Both the position numbers and the translations under genes were made by a program. This document shows, one piece after another, positions 1-12,184 of a DNA stretch of 64,000 nucleotides; positions within the stretch are counted from its first letter, which is position 1, and each line of letters begins with the position of its first letter. Under the pieces are notes generated by a model. That model searched no databases. It saw only the letters and a program-made list of their open reading frames with translations, and was not told the DNA's origin. Source of the stretch: Falciphora oryzae (lineage: Eukaryota; Ascomycota; Sordariomycetes; Magnaporthales; Magnaporthaceae); the NCBI GenBank assembly GCA_000733355.1, contig JNVV01000002.1, forward strand, positions 2,267,630 to 2,331,629, written 5' to 3'.

Positions 1-964
1 CCATCCATCAGCCAGCGTAGTCGCATGGGTCGGAGGCACCCCGGCCCAGTGCCCACCAACCAGCGGCCGGTGCTCCAGCCAGGCCCCCCGGGGCGGCGCC
101 CAGCCTGCTGCAGGGCGTACGCAGCCGCGCCTCGTGAAGCATGCGATGGAACGCCATGGGGAATATGCGACTGGACGAGCGTTTTGGCGTGATGGTGGTG
201 GTGATTGTGGTGTGTGCGTGTGGAGAGGGAGGGAAAAAGAGGCGGCGGGCGACGGGCGACGGCGACGTATTCCCTCCTCCATGTTTCCCGCCTTCTCCCT
301 CTTGGAATATTGCCTGCCCCTCTCACACCCTGGGCCCGGACCCTGGCGCCAGACGTTGCGTCGCAGCCATGCTGCCCTGTGTCCCTTGACCTGCCGGCGA
401 GATGTGACGGGTTTTTGTTTTTCTGGCAGCATAAAATGACGGGATGGACCCCCACGCCTTTCTGCGCTGTCGTCGCTTTATTCTACCCTTCTCCGGCCGC
501 ACCTGCTGACATGGAAGGCGGAGAGGTCAGAGGAGGTAGGAATGATGCCGTCTCGGGACACCCTTTTGCCCCGCCCCGCCGAAGGAGAGGGTCGCGGTGC
601 TAGAGCTACAACATGGGGAGACAGTACAGTGGTATCACACCGTGTGTCTCCACCGTCAAGGCAGCAAAGCAAAGTCAAGGTCAAACGGGACCGATCGAGA
701 GCCGCCTGTATCAGGAAGAAGGCTGGCAAATGTTTGCGAGGTGGGTTGCCCGAGACAATAGAAACCGAGACAGCATACGCAAGGGAGCGCGGCTGTGTCT
801 AGCCTGGTGATGCGATACGAGGTCCGGAGGGCATGAGCACGAGGGGTATGTATGCGCATGTAATTCTGGAATCGTCTTTTGGTCTTGCCGACTGACGTAT
901 TGCACCGGCCCAATCTGGCGTCGGATGGCATGACGATTCGTCGCCGGCTTCGCGGTGAGCTGAG

Positions 965-980
965 CACACACACACACACA
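965..980. repeat. (CA)8 microsatellite
   Basis: Eight uninterrupted CA dinucleotides in intergenic DNA. Confidence 0.9.
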
Positions 981-3900
981 GCAATCACGCAAGAGGGCAT
1001 TTTGGCTTCTGCTCTCCCGGAAGACCGGGGTCCGAAATAAGAAGCGCGAACCTTTGGCCCTTTGGGTGGGCGTTTGACGCTAGCTTTCAGCCCATCATAT
1101 CGGTGATCAAGCTTTGGGAGGTCAGCAGGACGGTGGGAAATGTGGGGAAGGGACGCCTCATGGGAATCGTCAGGGGTCTCTTGATGCTCGGGTGCTTGGC
1201 CATGTGGTAAGAAAAACCGAGCAGGCAATTTCACTTGTTCCCCTTTCGTGCTTAGTTTGGACGGAGGATGGTGTAAGAAGTGAGCAGGATGAGGGCCTGC
1301 CCGTCGGTGATGGGCTTTGGCCGCGGCGGGCGGGGCATGTGGTATCCAATTTGGTCATTCAGCAATTGCATGGCGCGTTGGGGTCTCTCTCTGGCTTTGC
1401 TTGGCCACAGCTCCATGTCGTCTACCTTTCCATGTCTCTGGCAGACAGCAGCAGCAGCATGGCATTGGCATTAGCATTGAGAACCGAAACATCCAACACG
1501 AACACCACAATAATAACAACGACAACACAACAGCCTATCCCGGTCGAGTTAGCCTCCAGCCCCTCCCCAGACAAAATGGCGATGTCGCCATTTGCCGTGC
1601 AGACCGATAACAGCGCCTAAATTAAAAAGCAAAAAGCAAAAAAAAAAAACACCAAACTGTGCAACCAACCCCTCCTCGCCGAGCTCTCCCCGCTCCCCGT
1701 GCCGTCTCATCAGCTAATAAGACGGGAGCTTTTAAGCAATGCATCGTCATTCACCTTGATCGTTCCTAGCATTGCTGACCTGGGGGCTAGCAGACGTTCA
1801 CATTTTCAGCAATTCCAGCCGGCACAGACCGGCTGCATCCCTGGAGCCGCTTGCAGGGTGGACAATGGCACGGGCACAGCCCCCAAAATGGTCCAACACG
1901 GCTCTTTTTTGAGCACTTTTTTTTCCCCTTACTTGTCCTTCTTGCTAGTGGGCTTGTCTCCCACCGATGGCACTCTTCCAAGCTGAGCTCGTCATTTTTG
2001 TCCCTCACCCAGGTCCCCCCTGGCGTGCCCTGATGATTTGTGCCGAGGCAATTGTGTATGCGTGCGTGCGTGGACTGCATCAACCCAGGTCCCTTCCCTT
2101 GCATATAGCTGCACATCCGGTGGATAAAGCAGGCGTGGACGACATGGGGGAGCGTACGGGACCGGCCGGAGCGGAGGAAGCTCTGCGGCCATCCGTGTCC
2201 CCCGTCGCCCAAAAGCACGCCCACCGCACTGCATTGCTCCATCCGAGAGCGTTTTTTCCCCACAGGCAGACATTCACAGACCGACCGTGTCTGAGGGAGC
2301 CCGAGGGGAGAGAGAGAGAGAGGGAGGGAGAGAGACCCATCCATGGGGATAAAATAAACCACTGAAAAGGATCACGCAGGGATTCCATGCTCTCGACCTC
2401 TGCAGAAAAGTGCCCACAGACTCAGACGCCGCTCCACCGCCCACGCACGCGCCGTCCAGTCTGGCCCTCCCCTCGTCCCGGGGCGAGGCACCGGCCCAGC
2501 CGTCCGTCCACCTCGCCCACATCGGCCACGGCTCGTGGCCCTACAGTCTTGGGCCGTGTTCCGACTCTGCCATTCTATTCGGTCGATGGTGGGACCGGGA
2601 ACCCGCCCGCAGGCATGCTTTTTCACCTAGTGCAAGTTCACACACAAGACGAAAGTAGCGCCGAGCATGGCTGGCCACGCACCTCAAATTTTTTCTCTGA
2701 GCAACAGCCAACCCCTGGCCCTCCCCCAAGAGCACGTTCGAGAACCAGCAAACCAACCAAATTAGACGGCCCAAGAACGAGCCAAAAGAAAAATTTTCAT
2801 TGACAAAGAATCACCACATGAACCCTCCACTTCGCGCTTCACCGCCGTCTCCTTCCCACCTCTCAGGCCTCTGGGTTTTTTTTTTGGTCCCCTTCGGCGC
2901 TTCTGGCAGGGTTGCTTTGCCCGTCTTGGTCACAAAGAGTGGAGCCCTGGTGGCGCTGAGCTACACATGGGTGGTGTCGTTTGTGCGACGTGATTGGTCC
3001 ATTTGTCATGGAATTGATCTCTCATATCAGATAGTGAATGGATGCTGAGTCTAGGAAGAGTTTTTTTTCTCTCCCTTTTTTTTTCTGCTTTGTTACTCGC
3101 TCAGCCCTCGCTCTCTTCTCCCAGCCCGGCTCCGAAAGCGGCTCTGGGATACATCGTCTACACCAAGGAGGGCCACCTCGTATCGACCAGACCCCGAGCG
3201 GTGGTCAATTATGACACAGGCGGCATTATTGTGTCGTTTCTTTGCAGAAAACGACAAGACGTCCATGAATGGGGGCCAGTAGGCAGTAGTGCCGAAAGTG
3301 GAATAGACAGGGGAGCAATGGGGAAAAGACGCGGAAGTAGGAATAGCGGGAAAAGAATTGTGCTAAAACAAGTTGAGGGCAGGCTGAAGAAAAAAAAAAA
3401 GATACCTGCTTCGCCGTTCGACATGTACATGGGACTGTACCTTCTGGCAACTTGGGCGTAAGACCCAAGACATACATGGCATAGTGCGGACTATGGAAAG
3501 CCACCCAGGGACGTGGGCCGGCGCCTGCTTCACACCCACCCAGCCGACCCCCCTGGTCCGAAGCGACAGGATTGAGTGATGGTACCTGGATGGGCTGGGA
3601 CTGGGACAGGCAGGACAGGAGTTGGAGGTGAGGGGCGATCACGCCAACGGACGCCAAAACGCTTTTTGGAAGAGAAGAGTCATCCATCGTATGGCAGGCT
3701 CCCTCGTACATATACACTTATCTGGGCCCCTTGCTCCTCGTTTCCGAGCCTTCCCCGACTTCTCTTTATTTGTTACTTCCCGGACAATCTTTGGCTAGTT
3801 GAAGGCCAAACAGACGGTCTCCGTATCATCCCACTTAGTCCAGACGGTCCGGTCCACATCGATCGACGACCAACACACAAGACCACGACTAACTCCAGCA

Positions 3901-4418
3901 GCCGCGTCTCGCTCGGTGTCCTCGCCGCCCAACGCCGACCCATCGAGCCGCCGGCAGCGAGCGTACCTGGTACTAATACCCCGAGGCCGGCCGCGCGTGC
4001 CACTGTGCTACTACTGCTGTAGCCAACGTCATCGCAGCAGCAGGCACCCCGACAGTGTCCTGGATCTGAGGCGGCCCTCCAGTTCAGCCTCGGTCGGGAT
4101 TAGCCTTGCCGATCAACGGAGAGATCCAGCGCTGTCTGCCCGTCTGCTCACCATCGATCGGCCACCAAGTCTCGCCTACCGCCCGCCCATCTCAGTCCGG
4201 CCGTGATCGACCGTCATCAATCGCCAACGCACGCAACGCAGAGAGTCGAGGGCCAGGTCTGCTGTTTTGGGGGGGGCAACGAAAAAAGCAACCAACTCCA
4301 CAGGCCGGCGATCCGACTGACTGCCGTGCCGCCCGGCGGACCGACCGATTCGAGAGCTCGCATGGCATAACAAAAAAAAGAAAGACAGACAGAGAGACGA
4401 GAAAAACAAGACCTGAAC

Positions 4419-4438
4419 AAAAAAAAAAAAAAAAAAAA
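4419..4438. repeat. A20 homopolymer
   Basis: Twenty consecutive A residues, preceded by an A/G-rich stretch from about 4370. Intergenic; its length may be unreliable in assembly. Confidence 0.85.
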
Positions 4439-5209
4439 GCCCCCTCGGCCAAGGAAACCCGACGCCATTACGACATTCCTCCCAAGAGCCGATCCCAAAT
4501 TTGGGGTCACCTGGCACCACTTTTTGGCGTTAGCTCGCGCATAAGATTGGAAAGCGTTCCAACGTCTGATAATAGCAGAGACCGAGAGCAAGAGAGAAAA
4601 AAAATATCGTCGAAAATTTCCTCTGGCCAGACCTCTCCTTTCGTCATATTCGCCACCGTCTGTGGTGGTTGGTGGCCGCATCCTGCATTCGACTCTTTTT
4701 CTTCTCGCCTGTCCAAATCGCTCGGCAGCACATTGAGCCATCCAGCGCTGCACGCGGTGCACGGCAAGCCCTGGGACGCCTGGGCCAATCAGGGGCGGCA
4801 CATGCACCCAGCGATCACCCCCAACATTGGGAATACTAGCACACGACGCTGCACCACAGCCAGCTGCACGACGACGACCACCCCTACATAGTCCTGGTCC
4901 TGGTCCTGGCCCTCCTGGTCTTGGTCACCACAGCAAACCCCGCTTCCGGTGCTTCCCCACGTCCTGTTTCACCCCAGCCAGCTAGGCCCTCCGGCACCAC
5001 AAACCCTTGAACCCTGCGCGCCCACTGCTTAAAACTGCACGACCCACGTCCCATCTAGCGGGGAACCTTTCAGCGCGCGAACTGGGGCGCCAATCCCAGA
5101 CCAGGGGGGGGAACCACCACTTACACCAGCCCACGCACTGCTGCACTGCACCGCACCGCACCGGCCAGCGCGGTCGAGCGAAAAAAGAGAGGGCGGAGAG
5201 AGGGTTAAA

Positions 5210-5345
5210 ATCCTTTCGACCTCTTTTGTTTCCTTTTCTTCTTGGTTTTCCCATCGCAGACCATACCTTTTTGCATCTTTTTCTCTTTTTTTTTTCTTGT
5301 CGTCTTTTTTTCTTACTTAACCTGCTTGCCTCTTAGCTTCCACTC
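5210..5345 (+). promoter_or_regulatory. Pyrimidine-rich leader before the Ecl1-type gene
   Basis: About 135 bases dominated by T and C, including T7-T10 runs, lie 260-390 bases before the start codon at 5601. Long CT-rich tracts just upstream of transcription starts are common in filamentous fungi. I read this as core promoter or early 5' leader; the transcription start cannot be seen directly. Confidence 0.4.
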
Positions 5346-5480
5346 CTTCCTTTGCCACTTGCTTGGCTTGCTCGCCTTTTGCTGCTGCTCGCTTCCATCC
5401 ATCCCTGGATCACGGCTCACACTGCACATCGCCAACCGTCCATGCTTCTCTCCCTCTGGAACGACACATAGCCGGGCACT

Positions 5481-5585
5481 CGCACACACTCACACCTCCA
5501 AACACACACGCACACGCACTCATCAAACACATACAATACCTGCCTGGTATATACGCTCGCACGCGTACGCACACATACACACACG
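5481..5585. repeat. CA-rich low-complexity tract
   Basis: Roughly 105 bases of imperfect CA and CACG repeats immediately before the start codon at 5601, so probably within the 5' untranslated region. Confidence 0.7.
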
Positions 5586-5600
5586 ACGGGCAGGCCACAG

Positions 5601-6592
5601 ATGCATCACTCGAGGAGGAAATCAGGCCACGGATCGTCCACCGACGTGCGTAAAGCCGTCGACAGCTCGTCATCCCGACACAAGTCGTCCTCTCGGCCAA
5701 CAATGGCGCGCAAGACCACCCCCCAGGCCGCCCACAAGCTCGCGAAGAGCCCACGGAGCCGCGACCGGGAATACCAGGAGCACTGGTGGGAGGAGGAGCG
5801 GGAGAGCTTCCCTCAGTACTGGTGAGTATTCTCTGTCGTTATATCACCGGGAGCTTGACCATGTGGCTGACCCTGCACCCCAACCGCCTCAGCATGAGCT
5901 GCGAAAAACAATTCATGCCGCAGGACGACCGTTTCCTGTACTGTTCAGAAGCGTGAGTTTTTGGTTACTTGCCTAGTCTCCGTCTCTCTGCTTGGACCAT
6001 GCATAGGGCGTAGAGCTTGCTGCTGACGGCCAGGCTCAGCTGCCGAGTGCACGACCAAAATCACCACAGCGCAGATGCGTCGGCCGCCGCCGCGGGGTCG
6101 TATGCCAGCCCGTCATCCGCCACGTCCCCGCCGCCCGCCTCTCTGTACCCCTACTACTCGGCCGCCAACGCCGAGTCCAGGGACATCATCCCCCGTGCGT
6201 CGCCCTCGAGGCCCAACTCGATGCACTACTCTCCGCCCGCCACCCCGAGCCAGGCCAACCACAGCTCTGCCATCCTGGCCCTGCGCTCATTGTCCATCAG
6301 GGACTCGAGCCCGCCGTCGCCCGGCGGCATCATGGGCACATATCACCCCAACATCTGGCCCTTCACCAGCACCAGCTCGGCCCGCGGCGCCAGCACCACG
6401 AGCCCTAGCACCTCCTACTCCCGCCCCGCCTCGACCGTCTTTTCTTCGACCTACGACAGCGCGTACTACGCCGTTGGCGCGCCCTACGGCGGTGCACCAA
6501 CCCTGGAACGGCCCCACCCTCCCCTGCGCAGGGCCGGTACCTACTCGCGCCCCAAGAGCATCGAGCTCGTCACACCAATGGTGGGACGATGA
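5601..6592 (+). CDS. Ecl1-type life-span regulatory factor (zinc-binding), 277 aa
   Basis: Three exons, 5601-5821, 5893-5952 and 6040-6592, with introns of 71 and 87 bases that close in frame. Across the first two junctions the protein reads YCMSCEKQF...FLYCSEACR, giving a C-x2-C plus C-x3-C cluster around residues 74-94. That is the signature of the fungal life-span regulatory factor (Ecl1/2/3) family, whose fission yeast members extend chronological life span and act in nutrient and metal-stress signalling. Yeast Ecl proteins are only about 80-130 residues; this one has a basic Ser/Lys-rich N-terminus of about 70 residues and a Ser/Pro/Ala-rich disordered C-terminus of about 185. The start is the first ATG in frame with the conserved core. 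It stands alone between two gene-empty flanks. The family call is firm; the biological role is inferred. Confidence 0.82.
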
Positions 6593-6922
6593 TCTATGCT
6601 GAACTTGGTTCCACAGCCAGCGAGCCTTGGCGAAAGATGGAACAGGCAGGCAGGAAAGAAGGCAACAAATAATCAAAAAGAAAAAAGAAAAAAAAAATTC
6701 CGGAGAAAAAAAAAATAAGAAAGAAAAAAACAAATCAACTAACACCCCTCGTCTCACCTCCTTCTGGGAAAGGGCAGAGTGATTGAGCTCCACCCTGGAC
6801 CTCGGCCGCCTACCTGCCGACCGCTCCTGCATCCCATCCTGTCTAAAGTGACAGCGAGACGATGCAACGACTCCGCTGTGGCTTTTTCTGGGCAGGCGGT
6901 CATGTGAGCGGTTGGGAAGCCA

Positions 6923-6975
6923 ATGCAACAACACCACCACCACTACTACTGCTACTACTGCCACCACCACCACCT
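6923..6975. repeat. Trinucleotide low-complexity tract
   Basis: Imperfect run of CAA, CAC, TAC and CTG triplets in intergenic DNA, about 330 bases past the stop of the Ecl1-type gene. Confidence 0.7.
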
Positions 6976-7431
6976 ATCACCTCTCCGCCTTCGGAAGGGA
7001 GCAATGCAGAAGAAGCAAAAACATGGAGGGGGTGTGTGTCAATCTCGGCGATGCAATCTCACTGCTTGGACCAATGGCCAGCTTGGAAACCGAAGGGGAG
7101 ACCAACGAGAAAGAGGCAGTCTAAGTTAAAGCAGCAACCACCTCAGCTCAGCTCGCACTTCCTGGGTGTGGGGGTAAGCTCCGAGGAGGTACCTAGCCTA
7201 GGCTTAGGCCGGCTTGGGTCGTGTTCTCCCCTCGGCTATGCAACCCTCCGCGCGGGGTCCCCCTTTTCTGGAAGCGCCGGAGAAAGAAGAAGAAACAAAA
7301 AAAAGGGAGGGAACAGGCATTCCGAGCGAGACGGCACAGAGGGAGATGTGGCCCTGCTGCCCACCTCCCCCGGCCGCCCCTCGCTCTCTGTCGGGTGTTA
7401 TTAATATCCCTTCCACTGCCACAACCCCATC

Positions 7432-7458
7432 TTTTTTTTTTTTTTTTTTTTTTTTTTT
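7432..7458. repeat. T27 homopolymer
   Basis: Twenty-seven uninterrupted T residues, the longest homopolymer in the window. The exact length should be treated as uncertain. Confidence 0.85.
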
Positions 7459-9059
7459 CATATTGCTTCCTACATACACCTGCTTTGAACGGTGGCACCC
7501 CCGGCGGCCTGGCTGGCTCTGGCGTGCAATAACGGGGTGGCCCTCCTTCCCCCGGCCTCGTTAGCGTCGCTCGCAATTTACGGTTCGGAACACGCAGCCC
7601 ACGTTCTCGCTAAAGCGCGCCCCGATTTGGGGTTTTCCCTCCTATCATCGGCGAGCTGTGAATGACGCACGGCAGAAAAAAGGGCGGCGGCGAGCGAGTT
7701 GGGTGGTTGAGGGGAACACTAGCGAGCGCTTTCCTTTCTCCGTTTCTTCTGAGCGTCATGGTTTCTCATCAACTGTCCTCAGTATTTCACACGACTTCCC
7801 TCGACTGAGGGAGAACGAAGACACGACTGGAGTTTCTTTTCTCTCTCGCTTTATTTTCTCGTTTTTTTTTTTTTTTGTTTCTTGCATCATGGTCAAGTCG
7901 AGGGGTCTCTCCGAGACCCATCCCGTCTTTGTCCTGCCAGGAGTTTGCGGTGCGGCAGCTTGTTTGTTTGTTCCATCACGTCCTCTGCCTTTTGCTTCTC
8001 CTTATCTCTTGTGCCCATCTTCTCGCCTACCTCTGGCTCTGTTGTTTCACTGTGCTACCAAATTTATCTATCACTCTACTTACTTTTTTTTTACCCACTG
8101 GCTGGCATTTTATATAGACTTATGGGGAAGGGAAAAAAACATATGGGAATGGTGCGCCCGGGCGAGGGCGTGCGCGGTCGCATTGGGTGGTTGGTTTTTT
8201 GGTGTGGACACAGGATAACACTGGCCGCTGTTGAACAAACCCATCTCTAATGATCAATAATCATTTTTTACTGGGAAATTTTTGGGCTCTACCGCTTCTA
8301 TCGACTGCTCTATCGCCTCGCAAAGTGAGAGCCTGTGACCCCCAGCCGATTCTGAGCCTGGGGGACGAACACAGATGAACAAGAGGGGAGGCAGGAAATG
8401 GCAACTAGATTAAACCCCGCCTTGTCGGGTCCAGCACGAGCTAGCTGAGCGGCGGCCGGCGGCAGTTCAGTTGCGACGCTAAGCTATCTCTTCCTTGTGG
8501 CCATCCGGGCGCCTGGGTAGCACCGGCGAGCGCGAGATTCGCATTGCCGTATTGGGTATTCCCCCTTGTGTGCGGTGTTCTCTGTGATCTCGTGCGGCTT
8601 GCCGCAGTAACGCTTGCTATGCTAATGCCGTGTCGTTCTGTTTGGGGCCTCTTGTCATCCCGGCTTACAGATGGACGGGTTCCCTGTTGATGGGGACGCG
8701 GAGCAGGCATGAATGAACAAACCAACCACCCCGAGGCTCGTTCCCGGGCAGACAGCTAGATTGCATATTGCTTAATCAAGGTCGCGAACCAGACGTGAGA
8801 GGCCAGGGGGGACTGTTCGTCATGTCGTGTAAGCCAAAGACAGAGTGGAAGGGAAGGGCGCAGAAGAGGACACGAAAAGTAGAGCATCATCAGTTTAGCC
8901 AAGGTGGGTGTTTTTGTCGAGTACCAAAAGAATGACGTGCTCTCGTGACCGTGTCCTGCAATATCGTGGCAATATGGGGATGGGCTGAGGAACAGAGAAC
9001 GAGAGTGACTGTTCTTCCCTTGCTACCGACAAAAATATAGTGGTCAAAGGTGACAGGTC

Positions 9060-9061
<2 letters not shown>

Positions 9062-9100
<39 letters not shown>
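9062..9100. repeat. (GA)19 microsatellite
   Basis: Thirty-nine bases of perfect GA repeat in intergenic DNA, a likely length polymorphism. Confidence 0.9.
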
Positions 9101-9105
<5 letters not shown>

Positions 9106-12100
9106 CAACACGCTGGCCAGCCTCATCCTGCTCTACTTTGCAGTAACCACGGGGAAGCCTGCTTGCTGCTTGCTTTGTTTTCTGTGGAAGTGGTGACGGC
9201 ATATGCAATGCAAGGGCGAAAAGGGAAGCGCAGCAGGAGGGAGAATACCCGGCCGGCCGGGTTCCATTACCTATCGCTACTACTGCCACTGCTGTACTGC
9301 CTGTTTTTTTTTTCTATCTCCCAACAAACGGCGATCCATCTCGACGCACGACTCCCCCTTCAACTGTCTTTTTTTTTTCGTTTCGTCCGACACAGGGGTC
9401 CGTTAGTGAGGCTGATTGGATGACCCGAACTTAACATGCACCACCCACACACCCAGCCAGCATCGTCGTCCTTCTGCTTTGGGACTTGGCGCATGCGGAG
9501 CGAGGGAGAGATGGGATGGTGAGGAGGCCCCCCTCTATAACCCCCGAACGGCGAATAGGAACACACACCAGTCTGTCCTAGCCGGCGCCGCTCCCCTCCC
9601 CTCCCTCCTTCCCCCATCCTCTCCGGTCCGGGGCAGGGGTCGTGGACATGCAGCTTCGAAAATCACCAATCATGGGAGTGAACAAAGGGGGACTTTTCAT
9701 GCCAACGAGTAAGCCATGACCAGGGGGAGGGCGCTGGGGAGTTCTAGATTCGCGTGGCCGCATTCATGGATGGCTCCCTACTGGACGTTCTTTTGTTCTC
9801 TAGGGGACCCGTCTTGCCTGCCGAGAGAGGGGGGTTTGGACTTGTTTGGGTGACCGTGATTGCAATATCTGGCCTGCAGGGCTCGAGACGAACAAGCAAC
9901 GTGGGAGATTGGCCAACCAAGCCAAGCTCAAACAACAGATATTGCGCTGGCCAGTAACGTGCCGCACATGCTATCGAGCTACTCTGGATGCCTACCTAGG
10001 TACCTACCTACTTGCCTGGCTGGCTTCCTACCACCCCAGCCCGCTACCTCGGGTATAGCCAAGTAACAACCTCCGTGTCCACCCACATACGTACCTACCT
10101 CCAGTCTTCCTCGCCCTGCAGCTACCGACCAGGGCTGGCCGGGCAGCCGTACTACCGGGGCATCCGATCCCATTGTCTCGGGTCCCTACCTCGTGGGCTC
10201 ATCATGTGCCGAGGCCGAGGCCGATAGCGGCCGATCGGAATTTGATTGACAAGCGTGCGGCACACAAGAGGAAGAAAAAACAAGCAACACGGCGGACCGC
10301 AAAGCGGAGATACGAGAGAGGATGCGGTGTGGCTGTTGATGAGTGAGTGTGTGCAAGTGCGTGTGATGTAGGTGGTGGATGATAGGGAGACAAGGACAAG
10401 CCGAGAACAAGATCCGAGGAGTGGAGTACTCGAAAGGAATGTCGTGATTGCTTTGAGATTACAGATACCTACCCCTTTGCCGGTAATCGGCGATAGTGTA
10501 AAAGGCCAGAAAATCGGACGACGAGAGGCTCGACACGTCTGATACTTACCACAAAGAGCTGCAAGTGCTTCCCCTCCAAAGGCGAAGCTCGCGAGTAGCG
10601 GCACACCCGCCCGCAGTTAGCTTCCACGTTCTGCCGCCACCCGCAACCTTCCCTCCAATCTCCCAGTACGCTCCCACGTCGCAGTTTCGTGGTAGGTGAC
10701 AAGTTAGCGCCGATGGGCCGAGGAGGGAGGGCCAGAAAATGCAACTTTGCGTCACTTGCTCGCGTCCCCCTCCTCCTCCCCTTTTGTGTAACTGCAACCA
10801 TCCGTGTGGGAATCGATCGAGCAAATAGGTTAGGCTGGGCGGGCAACATCACTCTCTGGCTGATGGTGCCACCACGGGAGAGAGGGAGGGAGGGTTGTGG
10901 TCGCACCGAACAACGGACAAGTGAGGTGGGGAAAGCAAAGCAGGTGCCGTCGCACAAGACGCTGGAACCCCATATTGGGCAGAGGGGATAAAGAAAAAAA
11001 AAAAAAAAAACCATACGGGGCACGAGGCTGTTGTTGTTCCGCACTGCTGCGGTGCTACCTGCGACAACCATGTCAGCACGACGTAGCACGAAGACAGCAG
11101 CAGCATCCATATGGCATTCTTGTCAACCAAGACCGGAAAGCACAAAAATCCGGGGCGAGCATTGGATCAGGCAAGGCGACCTGCTAGCCGGCTGACCTCG
11201 GGTTCAACGATGAGGGATCACTAGCCATGGAGTTAGCGGACGCCAGGCCCCGAGTATTGGAGCATGCAAGACCAAGATAGTTCATCAAAGAATGGCGAGA
11301 GGGTGGTATCAGTCAAGTGCAGAGGGCACCGGCCGAATGGGGGAGGCGTTTTAAAAATGCAACAAGCTCAATGATACCTCGCAACCCACCAAAAAGACAT
11401 AAGGCCACCCCCAGGCCTGCTACATAGTACATAAACATATAGCCTTAACATCTGTTGTTGGTTATCCGATACCCCGGGCCTTCCGCCGGCTCTCCCGGTG
11501 TTGCGTGTTTGATGTTGCGCCTGGAGTGGCGATCCCGCCCCGTGCTGCTCTCCCCAGCCTTGTCCCGGCCGAACCGGCCGCGCAAGGGACCCGTGCCGGA
11601 AATACCCATGGAAATAAGCAAGACCCAAAAGCAGTGGTGGGAGTGTGTGCTAGGTGTCATGGAAGGAATGGCTTAATGCACAATCGGGTGCGATGCGGCC
11701 GGCGTGTCTCCACGAGACTGCGCGAGAGTGCTGGGCGTCCGTTCGTCCTTTTCCCTCCCATTTGGTATTCATGAACCATCCTTGGAGAGAAAGCCGAATG
11801 TAGGTGGAAGATGTTGGGCATAAAAGGTGGACATAGATATTCGTGTCGATTCTCCCTGGGTACTTTTCCAAATGGGGTCACGTAGGTGATCTTTAGGCCG
11901 ATGATGAGTTCTGAGGAGGAGGCGGGCGACACAAAGAAAAGCCATGAAAAATCAAATAGAATAAAACCTGGCGGACCTCGCCACAAAGTGCCCCTCCACC
12001 TACCTGCTCCTAAACTATCGCCGGAAACACCCAAGAGCAAATAAGAATGAAGGGGGCCTGGGGTCAAAAAAGGGTTTCAAGAATAGGAATGATAATTTAG

Positions 12101-12184
12101 ACAATGAACAGGCACGAAGGAAACCCAAAAAGAACACCAAGCACAAGTCATTACGGTCACTACCGTCGTCATCCAGCCTCATAA

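Larger units (their letters stand above)
1..5600. other. Gene-free region upstream of the Ecl1-type gene
   Basis: I see no convincing gene here. Open frames up to 261 codons exist but are rich in Arg, Pro and Ser, lack recognisable domains, and overlap on both strands, as expected for GC-rich DNA. The stretch holds a (CA)8 run at 965-980, GA-rich DNA around 2310-2335, several A or T runs, and from about 5210 a long pyrimidine-rich tract leading into the gene at 5601. A plausible role is a long promoter and 5' leader, but nothing in the sequence proves it. Confidence 0.6.
6593..12184. other. Gene-free region between the Ecl1-type gene and the flippase
   Basis: About 5.6 kb without a convincing coding region. 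Frames up to 213 codons (for example near 10.5-11.1 kb) are compositionally shadow-like and lack domains. The stretch contains a CAC/TAC trinucleotide tract (6923-6975), a T27 run, a (GA)19 run, a cluster of CCTACCTAGGTACC-like motifs near 9.99-10.1 kb, and many short purine or pyrimidine runs. Confidence 0.6.

Noticed and set aside
4106..4891. 261-codon frame upstream of the Ecl1-type gene
   Set aside because: Composed of Lys/Arg runs translated from A-rich DNA and Ser/Thr/Pro-rich stretches; no sign of a protein fold.
7658..8218. 186-codon frame with hydrophobic stretches
   Set aside because: The Phe and Leu runs derive from a T-rich tract; no family match and no splice-supported extension.
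10469..11110. 213-codon minus frame
   Set aside because: Overlaps frames on both strands, contains a Phe run from poly-T, and has no recognisable domain.
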